Below, piece after piece: positions 1 to 7,700 of a stretch of DNA of 20,942 nt (within the stretch, counting starts at the first letter, position 1; every line of letters starts with the position of its first letter). Position numbers and translations under genes: made by a program. Origin of the DNA: DAOMFM01 sp035429825 (lineage in GTDB: Bacteria > Acidobacteriota > Blastocatellia > UBA7656 > JADIYM01); contig JBGAKX010000078.1 in assembly GCA_044224215.1 (NCBI GenBank), forward strand, positions 1-20,942, in the 5' to 3' direction. The notes under the pieces are model-generated. The model saw only the letters and a list, made by a program, of their open reading frames with translations, ran no database searches and was not told where the DNA came from.

Positions 1-2
1 CC

Positions 3-2189
3 GCTCCGATCGAGGGCAGCGTCCTCGAAATCAGCCGGCTGCCGGGCGAGCAGCTCGACCGGCTTCGAAGTGGTGAAGCCGTCGTGTTCGAGGACATCGA
101 ACTGACGCCGTTCTTTGGAAGTGTCGCGTCGACCGTTGGGTACAGCGAAGTCAAGTCGGGCATACAGGTCCCGATCATCGACAATGGCGTGTTGACGGCG
201 ATGCTCTTCGTCGGCGACGCGCAGCCACGGACATGGGAGACTGAGGAGATCGCGCTCGTCCGCGGCGTTTCCGAACAGATGGCGGTTGCGCTGCGACAAT
301 CCGAGCTGTATCACGTCGCTGCCCGTACGCGCGAGGAGTGGGAGCGAACGTTCGACGCGATGGCGGACGCCGTCGCGCTCGTCGACGCGGACGATCGCGT
401 GATCCGGGCAAATGCCGCGTTCTGGGCTATGGCCGGCCGCGACACGCCGGCGCTCGGAGAGCAGGTGACGACGCTGATGCACGACAGCCCGGAGGAGGCG
501 GCAGCATGCGACGCGTGCATCGAACGTCGCGCCGGGCGCGAGGGCGCGCTCGTCATCGTGCAGCCGTCCGCCAAGCACCGGTTCGGAATTCACCTCGAGG
601 TGACGTTGAATCGCGTCGAGGCCGTCAGCGACGGCAGGCCCGGCATGGTGCAGGTGGTACGCGACATCACCGCGGTACGGACGGCCGAGGCGCAGATCAG
701 GAACCGCCAGGCCGTGCTCGACACAGTGTTGTCGAGCATGACGGACGCTATCGCGCTGCTCGACGCCACGGGAACGGTCCTGTGGGGCAATCCGAGCGCA
801 GCGCAGTACGGCGAGATGATGGTCGGTGGGATGCAGGGCCTGCGCGTGTGGGACTTCGTCGGGCCCGAGTCGCAGGCCGTGGTGCAGGCCAACTTTGCAA
901 AGGCGCTCGCCGGCGAGAGCACGTTCATCGAGTACTCGATGAACCTGCCCGACGGCACGCCGCTCACGCTCGAGTGCAACCTGATGCCCGTCGTCGAGGG
1001 CAACCGCGTAACCGGAGTGGTCGCGACGGCGCGCGACGTGACCGAACGGCGCACGGCGATGGAGCGGGCGGTGCTCGGCGAGAAGCTCCGCGCGCTCGGT
1101 CAGCTGTCGGCGGGTGTCGCGCACGACTTCAACAACCTGCTGACGGCGATTCTCGGGCACGTGCAGCTGCTCAGCCGGATGCCCGGCCTGCAGGAGCCCG
1201 GGATCGAGCGCCAGCTCGGGGCGATCGAGCGGGCGGCGCGCGACGGCGCCGAGACGGTCCGGAGGATCCAGACCTTCACGCGGGTGCGTTTCGAGGACGC
1301 GGCCGAGAGCGTGCCGGTGCGCGATCTTCTCGAACAGTCGGTCGAGATGGCGCGGCCGAGGTGGAAGGATCAGGCGCAGGCGATCGGTGCGCGAATCCTT
1401 GTCGAGGTGGACGATATCGATCCCGGGCTCGCGGTTGTCGGCAGTGGCGCCGAGCTTCGCGAAGTGGTCACGAACCTCGTCATGAACGCAGTCGACGCGA
1501 TGCCCGCCGGTGGTCACATTCGGCTGTCGGCGGACCGGGACGGTGACTCGGTTCTGCTGCGCGTGCGCGACACCGGCCACGGAATCGACGACGAGACGCG
1601 CCGTCGCATCTTTGAACCGTTCTTCACGACGCGGGGACCGCAGAATTCGGGTCTCGGGCTCGCGGTGAGTTACGGCATCGTCACCCGGCACGGCGGGCGG
1701 ATCGAGATCGAGAGTGAGCCGGGTGCGACGGTGTTCACCGTGTGGCTGCCCGCCGACCTTCGATCCGAGCGGACTACGGCCGAGCGCTCGCACCCAGAGG
1801 GCGCGAACGTGCTGACACATCGCGTGCTCGTCGTCGACGACGACGAATCCGTGCGCGACATGGTGACGAGCGCGCTCAGCGGCGCCGGGGCGGATGTGGT
1901 GACCGTCGGATCGGGGCGCGAGGCAATCGCTGCGGTCCTGAAGTCGCACTTCGACGTGGTGGTGACTGATCTGGGAATGCCGGACGTCAACGGGTGGGAT
2001 GTCGCGCGGTACGTGCACCGGATCGATCCAGGCGTGCGAATCCTCGTGCTGACGGGGTGGGGGGATTCGGCGGCGCCGGATGCCGACAACGAGGAAGTGA
2101 GCGCGGCGGTCGAGCGCGTGCTGGCCAAACCGATCGACATCGACGATCTGATCGCCGTGGTGCGCGGCGGACCGGCGCGGGACGCTTAG
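3..2189 (+). CDS. Hybrid sensor histidine kinase (GAF-PAS-PAS-HisKA-HATPase-REC), 5' partial
   Basis: The frame is open to the window edge, so the true start lies upstream; a GTG at 84 is only an internal candidate, and residue numbers here count from it. It begins inside a GAF domain (about 1-75), followed by two PAS domains (about 80-200 and 205-325). A HisKA segment follows with the motif GVAHDFNNLL, phospho-acceptor His about residue 347. The HATPase_c domain shows NLVMNAVDAMPAGG (N box), DTGHGI (G1) and GLGLAVSYG (G2). A C-terminal receiver domain carries the acidic patch VVDDD, phospho-acceptor Asp about 629 (VVTDLGMPD) and the conserved Lys in LAKPID. This is the NtrB-like/PAS hybrid type, probably cytoplasmic in the visible part, autophosphorylating and passing phosphate to its own receiver. 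No output domain or partner regulator is seen. The gene is convergent with psuG, with a repeat in between. The signal sensed is unknown. Confidence 0.93.
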   Translation, partial: APIEGSVLEISRLPGEQLDRLRSGEAVVFEDIELTPFFGSVASTVGYSEVKSGIQVPIIDNGVLTAMLFVGDAQPRTWETEEIALVRGVSEQMAVALRQSELYHVAARTREEWERTFDAMADAVALVDADDRVIRANAAFWAMAGRDTPALGEQVTTLMHDSPEEAAACDACIERRAGREGALVIVQPSAKHRFGIHLEVTLNRVEAVSDGRPGMVQVVRDITAVRTAEAQIRNRQAVLDTVLSSMTDAIALLDATGTVLWGNPSAAQYGEMMVGGMQGLRVWDFVGPESQAVVQANFAKALAGESTFIEYSMNLPDGTPLTLECNLMPVVEGNRVTGVVATARDVTERRTAMERAVLGEKLRALGQLSAGVAHDFNNLLTAILGHVQLLSRMPGLQEPGIERQLGAIERAARDGAETVRRIQTFTRVRFEDAAESVPVRDLLEQSVEMARPRWKDQAQAIGARILVEVDDIDPGLAVVGSGAELREVVTNLVMNAVDAMPAGGHIRLSADRDGDSVLLRVRDTGHGIDDETRRRIFEPFFTTRGPQNSGLGLAVSYGIVTRHGGRIEIESEPGATVFTVWLPADLRSERTTAERSHPEGANVLTHRVLVVDDDESVRDMVTSALSGAGADVVTVGSGREAIAAVLKSHFDVVVTDLGMPDVNGWDVARYVHRIDPGVRILVLTGWGDSAAPDADNEEVSAAVERVLAKPIDIDDLIAVVRGGPARDA

Positions 2190-2197
2190 GGAATCGG

Positions 2198-2236
2198 CGA
2201 TTTGCAAAATTTGCGCAAATTTGCGCAAATCTGCGG
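2198..2236. repeat. Dispersed CGCAGAT/GCGCAAAT repeat, copy 1
   Basis: AT-rich element between the converging stop codons of the hybrid kinase and psuG. It contains two overlapping perfect 12-base palindromes ATTTGCGCAAAT (2209-2220 and 2219-2230) and ends in ATCTGCGG. It is related in sequence to the elements at 14983-15026, 16837-16892 and 20643-20660. As a palindromic spacer between convergent genes it could help termination in both directions, but it lacks a U-tract. Confidence 0.7.
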
Positions 2237-2245
2237 CCTGTCCTG

Positions 2246-3094
2246 TCACCCCAGCGCGACCGCAATCCCGCCGGCGATGCGCGCATTGTTCTCGAGCAGC
2301 GCCAGATTCGCGGCGAGCGCTCGCCCTCCTGACCGCTCCGCAATCCGCGCGAGCAGAAACGGCGTCAGCCGTGCGCCGGTGATGCCACTCCGCGACGCCT
2401 CGGCGAGGGCCTCGTCGATCCACGGGTCGATCTCCCCGGCCGGTATCGCCGCGGACTCGGGGCACGGCGCCACGACGAGCACCGCCGATTCCAGACCCGA
2501 CGCCCAGTGCGCAGCGGCAATATCAGCCACTTCACTCGCCGTCTCGACACGCACCGTCACCGGCAGACCGCTCCCCGTCGCATAGAACGCCGGGAACTCG
2601 TCCGTCCCGTATCCCACGACCGGAATCCCAAGTGTTTCAAGCATTTCCACCGTGCGCGGGAGGTCCAGGATCGACTTGGCGCCTGCCGATACGACGACGA
2701 CAGGGCACATCGCGAGCGCGGCCAGATCCGCCGACACGTCGAACCTCTCGGAGGCGCCCCTGTGCACGCCGCCGATCCCTCCCGTCGCGAACACGCGCAC
2801 GCCTGCCGAGACGGCCAACCTGAGCGTCGCCGCGACGGTCGTCGCGCCCCACGCGCCGCGAGCGCACACGGCGCCGAGATTCTGCAGGCTCACCTTGGCG
2901 ACGTCGTCGCGCGTTGCGAGCTCGACGAGCTGGTCGTGGCTCAGGCCAACCGTCGGGCGACCTGCAACGATCGCAACCGTCGCGGGTTCGGCGCCCGATT
3001 CGCGGACGGCTCGCTCGCACGCCTCGGCGCTCGCGAGGTTGTTCGGGCGCGGCAGGCCGTGCGTGATGACCGTCGATTCGAGCGCGACACGCAT
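2246..3094 (-). CDS. psuG: Pseudouridine-5'-phosphate glycosidase
   Basis: Predicted 282 residues; family members are about 300. PsuG reversibly cleaves the C-C glycosidic bond of pseudouridine 5'-phosphate to uracil and ribose 5-phosphate in pseudouridine catabolism in the cytoplasm. Family signatures are clear: the N-terminal ALESTVITHGLPRPNN with the conserved Glu, DDVAKVSLQNLG with a conserved Lys, ATGGIGGVHRG, SERFDVSADL, and SAGAKSILDLPRTVEMLET with the catalytic-type Lys at about residue 140. NNARIAGGIAVAL closes the protein. I chose the ATG at 3094 because the conserved region begins right there; a GTG three codons earlier (3106) is possible. No clear Shine-Dalgarno is seen. It lies 23 bases after the stop of the thioredoxin gene and is probably co-transcribed with it. 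No pseudouridine kinase (PsuK) gene is visible in the window. Confidence 0.95.
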   Translation of the reverse strand: MRVALESTVITHGLPRPNNLASAEACERAVRESGAEPATVAIVAGRPTVGLSHDQLVELATRDDVAKVSLQNLGAVCARGAWGATTVAATLRLAVSAGVRVFATGGIGGVHRGASERFDVSADLAALAMCPVVVVSAGAKSILDLPRTVEMLETLGIPVVGYGTDEFPAFYATGSGLPVTVRVETASEVADIAAAHWASGLESAVLVVAPCPESAAIPAGEIDPWIDEALAEASRSGITGARLTPFLLARIAERSGGRALAANLALLENNARIAGGIAVALG

Positions 3095-3117
3095 CGATGG
3101 CACGCGGGACGCGTGGG

Positions 3118-3987
3118 TCAGGCGGCGAGCAGCGTGTCGAGAAGCGACGAGAGTTGCTGCTCGTTGATCATGCCGACGAACGTCTGAACGATTTTCCCCT
3201 GCCGGTCGATGACGACCGTGCACGGCAGCACGCCTGGAAAGCCGAATCTGCCAAGGTCTTCGGGCGTGACGCCCGTGAGCACGGTGAACGGGAACTTCTC
3301 GGCCTGCACGTACGGCGCGACGCGATTCACCGTCTCGGGACTGTCGGCCGACGCGGCGATGATGTCCACCCCGCGCGTCGCGTACCTGCCGTGCAGGTTC
3401 GCAAAACTCGGCATCTCCTTGCGGCATGGTCCGCACCACGTCGCCCAGAAGTTCAGCACGACGACCTTGCCGCGATGATCCGCGAGCGACGCAGGCTGGC
3501 CCGCGAGATCGTTCAGCTCGAGCTCGGGCGCCACGTCGCCGATGCGCGCGGGCGCTGCCGTCTGCGACGCGGCGCCGGCGTCGTCGAACTTCAGCGCGTT
3601 CACCTTGATGTAGTGCGTGTCGCCGTCGGTGCGAACCGGCCCGCGAACCGTCACCATCCGCGGCACGAGCTCAAGAAATGACGGGTCGTGCGTCGGGTAC
3701 GCGCCGCGCTCCATGACATAGAGTGTCGCCTTGTCGCCGCTCCACACGGCGAGCGCGCGCGCGACGCCGTTTCCGCTGCATTTCACCGCGCATTGCAGGT
3801 CCGCCTTGGAGCCGTACGGCGTGGTCTTGCGGTCGTACGCCTCAGACCAGCACGCCGCACAGACGACCTGGCCCGACAACGTCACGTCCGACGCGACTGC
3901 GTTCTGGGCGCTCGCAGGGAACGTAACCGCACACGCGACAACAAGCATCGCGCCGGCGAGAACTTGCAGGAGGTGTTTCGTAGTCAC
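3118..3987 (-). CDS. Exported TlpA-like thioredoxin with an N-terminal Cys-rich domain
   Basis: Predicted 289 residues. Residues 1-27 form a signal peptide: a hydrophobic core (LLQVLAGAMLVVACAVTF) with a likely signal-peptidase site after PASA. The VVAC around Cys19 also fits a lipobox, so a lipoprotein cannot be excluded. Residues about 36-140 form a small domain with paired cysteines (C43/C46 in CAAC, C66/C70 in CAVKC). Residues about 148-289 are a thioredoxin-like AhpC-TSA/TlpA domain with the redox motif WCGPC (C185, C188) and the cis-Pro region GFPGVLPCTVVIDRQG. It probably exchanges thiols and disulfides in the periplasm, for example on apocytochromes or secreted proteins. The start is a GTG at 3987, placed exactly where a -10 element predicts transcription to begin; reading farther upstream in the same frame gives no signal peptide. 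It leads an apparent two-gene unit with psuG and is divergent from the KdsC-like gene. Confidence 0.85.
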   Translation of the reverse strand: MTTKHLLQVLAGAMLVVACAVTFPASAQNAVASDVTLSGQVVCAACWSEAYDRKTTPYGSKADLQCAVKCSGNGVARALAVWSGDKATLYVMERGAYPTHDPSFLELVPRMVTVRGPVRTDGDTHYIKVNALKFDDAGAASQTAAPARIGDVAPELELNDLAGQPASLADHRGKVVVLNFWATWCGPCRKEMPSFANLHGRYATRGVDIIAASADSPETVNRVAPYVQAEKFPFTVLTGVTPEDLGRFGFPGVLPCTVVIDRQGKIVQTFVGMINEQQLSSLLDTLLAA

Positions 3988-3993
3988 GCCGGC

Positions 3994-4023
3994 AATGTAG
4001 CAGACCGTTCGCCGGGGCTTCAA
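3994..4023 (-). promoter_or_regulatory. Promoter of the thioredoxin gene
   Basis: On the minus strand, TTGAAG (4023-4018), an 18-base spacer and TACATT (3999-3994) make a sigma70-like promoter. TG stands one base upstream of the -10 (TGCTACATT), an extended -10. Six bases separate the -10 from the GTG at 3987, so the transcript is predicted to start at the start codon. Confidence 0.55.
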
Positions 4024-4067
4024 CGCGCCGGAAGGCGAGCGTGGAATCGCGCGCGGCCGGTCTGCTA
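3998..4067. promoter_or_regulatory. Inverted repeat carrying paired divergent -10 regions
   Basis: TAGCAGACCG (3998-4007) and CGGTCTGCTA (4058-4067) are a perfect 10-base inverted repeat. Each arm forms the upstream part of an extended -10 region, and each lies exactly 10 bases from a GTG start codon, one leftward (3987) and one rightward (4078). The arms may be a regulator's half-sites or simply a shared promoter core. Confidence 0.5.
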
Positions 4068-4071
4068 TGCT
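4063..4071 (+). promoter_or_regulatory. Extended -10 of the KdsC-like gene
   Basis: TGCTATGCT fits TGnTATnnT, an extended -10, with TATGCT at 4066-4071. Six bases follow before the GTG at 4078, predicting a leaderless mRNA. The -35 region is weak (TGGAAT at 4042-4047, 18-base spacer), as is usual for extended -10 promoters. Confidence 0.5.
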
Positions 4072-4077
4072 CGCGCC

Positions 4078-4623
4078 GTGACCGAGTTCAGGATCGACAC
4101 CGAAGAGGCTCAAGCTCGCGCGCGCGTCGTGACGCACTTGTGGCTGGACTGCGACGGCGTGCTGACGGACGGAACGGCGTACTTTGGCGCGGACGGCAGC
4201 GAGACCAAGCGGTTCAACATCCACGACGGGCACGGCATCGTGTTGTGGCGGCGCGCCGGGCACAAGGTGGCTGTGATCTCGGGCCGCGGGAGCCCCGCGC
4301 TGGAACGGCGGGTCGAGGAGTTGCGGATCGACCACCTCGTGCAGCGTTCGTGGAACAAGCTGGAGAGCTTTGAAGCACTGCTCGCCGAGACGGGCGCCGC
4401 GCCCGAGCACGTGGCGTTCGTGGGCGACGACGTGGTCGACATTCCCGTGATGCGACGGGTCGGGTTGGCGGTCGCTCCTGCAAACGCGGTTGCGGAGACA
4501 CTGTCTGCGGCGCACGTCGTGACGGGGCGCTCGGGCGGCCAGGGGGCGGTGAGGGAAGTGATCGAGTTCCTGCTCAAGGCGCAGGGGCGTTGGGACGAGC
4601 TGATGGCGCGGTACGTGGGGTGA
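4078..4623 (+). CDS. kdsC: KdsC-like HAD phosphatase (3-deoxy-D-manno-octulosonate 8-phosphate phosphatase family)
   Basis: Predicted 181 residues; E. coli KdsC has 188. KdsC hydrolyses KDO 8-phosphate to KDO, a precursor of the LPS inner core, in the cytoplasm. The capless C0-type HAD motifs are present: LWLDCDGVLTDG with nucleophile Asp24 and acid/base Asp26, GHKVAVISGR (motif II region), NKLESFEALL with the conserved Lys, and FVGDDVVDIPVM (motif IV). The C-terminal SGGQGAVREVIEFLL is typical of the KdsC tail. The GTG at 4078 gives the expected length and lies 6 bases after a -10 element. No kdsD, kdsA, kdsB or lpt genes are adjacent. The related phosphatases of nonulosonate pathways share this fold, so the exact sugar is inferred from family resemblance. 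Confidence 0.88.
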   Translation: MTEFRIDTEEAQARARVVTHLWLDCDGVLTDGTAYFGADGSETKRFNIHDGHGIVLWRRAGHKVAVISGRGSPALERRVEELRIDHLVQRSWNKLESFEALLAETGAAPEHVAFVGDDVVDIPVMRRVGLAVAPANAVAETLSAAHVVTGRSGGQGAVREVIEFLLKAQGRWDELMARYVG

Positions 4624-4640
4624 TTGGACCGATCAAGCCG

Positions 4641-4738
4641 TGACCCAGAGCCGGGCGCGGTAGCGCTCGGCCCGGTACGCTTGCGTCGACCCACCCTCGA
4701 GATGTGGGCCGGGTCCTACCGGGCCCGGCTCTGGTTCA
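4641..4738. repeat. Long palindromic repeat (family 2), copy A; probable bidirectional terminator
   Basis: The segment fills the gap between the converging stops of the KdsC-like gene and the large sensor kinase. Outer arms 4641-4656 and 4723-4738 match as an inverted repeat at 15 of 16 positions, with the core CCAGAGCCGGGC pairing GCCCGGCTCTGG. Inside, CGGTAG (4658-4663) faces CTACCG (4716-4721). Bases 4646-4673 match the complement of 9571-9599 at 25 of 28 positions with one gap, so this is a repeat family and not a chance hairpin. No U-tract follows. Confidence 0.75.
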
Positions 4739-4755
4739 GGCGTTGAGGCATTCCC

Positions 4756-7700
4756 CTACGTCACCGACCCCTCCAGCACGACCATCAACCGGTCCATTTT
4801 GAACTCCCGGATCTGACGCGCGATCTCGCGCCCGAGCTCCGGATCGATCGTCTCGATCTCGAGCGCCACGTCGCCCGCAAGCACCGCGTCGCCGACGTTG
4901 AGCGCGTCGTACAACCGGCGCGCAACCAGCGGATCGAGCGTCTTCATCCGCGCAATCACCGCGCCCTGCGTGTCGGAATCGGCGCCCCTCGGCGCTCCGT
5001 CGCCGGCAAAGGCGAACCGCACGTGCGCGTGGCGCTCGAGCATCGTAAAGATCTCGGATTCGTCGAACGGCTTGATCACGAGGTCGTCGCACCCTCCGGC
5101 GATGATCTCGTCGCGCTCCTGTTCGAACACGCTCGCGGTCGTTGCGATGATCACCACGCGATGGCCCGCGCCGCCGTTGAGCCGCTCGCGCTCGCGGATC
5201 CGCCGCGTCGCTTCGGTTCCGTCCATGACGGGCATTCGCCGGTCCATGAAGATCACTCGCGGCCGCCACGATTCGGAGATGTCGAGCGCTTCGCGCCCGT
5301 CGCGCGCCTCGCGCACGTCGAATCCAACCGACGTCAGCAGCACGACGAGCAGATGACGGTTCTCGGCGCTGTCGTCGACGACCAGGACGCGGCGCCGGCG
5401 CTCGTCGTCGCGCACCTTGACGATCGTCCGGCGGGAACTTTCGAGTGCGTGCTCCGACGATTCCGGCAGCGGAATCTCGAAGCGGAACGTGCTGCCCGTT
5501 CCGGGCGTGCTCGAAACGCTGATCTCGCCGCCCATCAGCTGGACGATCTGCTGGCTGATCGCGAGCCCGAGCCCGGTTCCCTCGGTGGTGGCGCGACCGC
5601 TCGCCGTCTGCGAGAACGCGTGGAACAGCCCGCCAAACTCGTCCTCGGCGATCCCGCGGCCGTCGTCCGACACTTCGAACGTCGCGCGGTCGTCGCGCCA
5701 ATCGGCCGAGAGCCGGACGCCGCCCGTGTCCGTGAACTTCACGGCATTTCCGAGCAGATTCAGCAGCACCTGTCTGAGCTTGCCATCGTCGCCAAAGACC
5801 ACCGGTGGAAAGCCGGCGGCCACGTCGAATGTGAGCGACAGGTCCTTTGCGTCGGCGCGCACGCGCGTCATCGACTCGACGGCGGCGAGCAGCTCGATCG
5901 GGGAGAACGGCTGCTCGTGGAGCTCGAGCTTGCCAGCCTCGATCTTTGCGAGCGAGAGCACGTCGTTGATCAGCCCGAGCAGATGCTCGCCGCTGCGCCG
6001 GATGATCCCGACCTGGTGGCGTTCGTTCGTTCCGAGCGAACCCGTCCGGTCGAGCAGCTGGGCAAAGCCGAGGACGGCGTTGAGCGGAGTCCGCAGCTCG
6101 TGGCTCATGTTCGCGAGGAACACGCTCTTGGCGAGATTCGCAGCCTGTGCGTCCCGTTCGGACGCCATCGCGGTCTGCTGCGACACTTGCAGTTCGCGGA
6201 CCGTGTCGGCGAGCTCGATCGTGCGGGCGGCAATCGCTTCCTGCAGCTGCACGTTGCGCTGTGCAAACGCGCGAAGCCGCCAGCGGATCGCGAGATAGCC
6301 AAGCGCGAGGATCGCCAGCGCGTAAAGAACGAACGCCCACCACGTGAACCACGGCGGCGGCCGTACGGCGAACGACACCTCGATAGGGCCGACGTCGACG
6401 CCGGCCGCGTCGCGGCTCCACACGCGGAAGACAAAGGAACCGGTTGGCAGGCTGTTGAACTCGCGTTTCGCGTCGTGCGTCCAGTCCGAGGGCTCGTCCT
6501 CGTAGCCGACCAGCTGCGTGCGGTAGACGATCGTCGATTCGCGGTTGTAGCTGAGCAGCGCGTACTCGAACGTGAGGTGATTCCTGTTGTAGGCGAGTTG
6601 CGCGTCGTCCTCGAGCGCAACGTCGCCGTCGTCGACGAGGCTGCGGCGGACGAAGATGAGGCGCGAGGGGGCTGGCACGATCTCGGCGCGCGGGTCATAC
6701 ATCGCGATTCCGTTGAGCGTTCCGACCCAGATCCTTCCCCGATGGTCGACGGTGGACGCGCCGGTGTTGCACTCGTCGTTCGGCAAGCCGTCGTCGGTGG
6801 TGAAGGTGGTGACATCGAACTCGCGGGTCCGGCGGGCGGTCGGCGGGCGCTCGGTCAGCCGCGCGACACCGCGGTTCGTCGGAAGATAGATCCGGCCGGC
6901 GTTGTCGAACTCGATACGGTAGATCGTGTTGTTCGGCAACGCGGGGACCGAGTTCGTCGAGAGCGTCCCCGTCACGCGGAAGGTCCCATCGAGCGCGATG
7001 CGCGCGATGCCGAGCCGCGTGCCCACCCACAACTCGTGCACGCCGGTCTTGAGAGTGACCTCCTTGAGGCTCAGCACGTTCTTGGCGGGAAGTCCCGACG
7101 ACATGTCGATCTCCCGTTGCCCATCCGGTGCGAATACGAGGAGGCCTCGCTCGGTTCCGACCCATAGCGTCCGGCCCCCCGACGGCGCGACGGTTTCAGC
7201 GAGGCACGTGACCGCATTGGGCGGCATCGCGGGCCCCGGCTCGAGGCGGTCGCCGACCAACTTGCAGACGCCGGCATCGCCGCCGACCCAGAACACCGAC
7301 TCGCCCGCCTCGTCCGCCGTCTTGAGCAGGCACGTGACGTCGAACCCCGAGACGCCGTCCTTCTTTCGGAACGTGCGGATGGCGACGCCGTCCTCGACGA
7401 TGTTGAGGGCGCCGGCTTCGCCGACGATGACACGCTCCCGCGTCGCGGACGGGTCGTCGGCGAGGCACATCGGCCACGGGATCCAGGTGCCATCCGATCG
7501 CAACACCTGCCTGGCCTTGCCACGCGCAAACCGGACGAGCCCGCCGTTGATCGCGCCGATCCATACCACGTCGCCGTCGGTCGGATGGCTGGTAGCGAGA
7601 ATGGAATACGTCGACTCGGTAACGAGCCCGATCGACTTGTCGAACGCCGTCCAGAGGCCCAGGTGCAGCCGCACGAGGCCCGCGCCGGCGGTACCGATCC

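Noticed and set aside
5023..7167. A 714-codon open frame on the plus strand
   Set aside because: It is the antisense shadow of the propeller sensor kinase; rich in Arg, Ala and Val with no motif.
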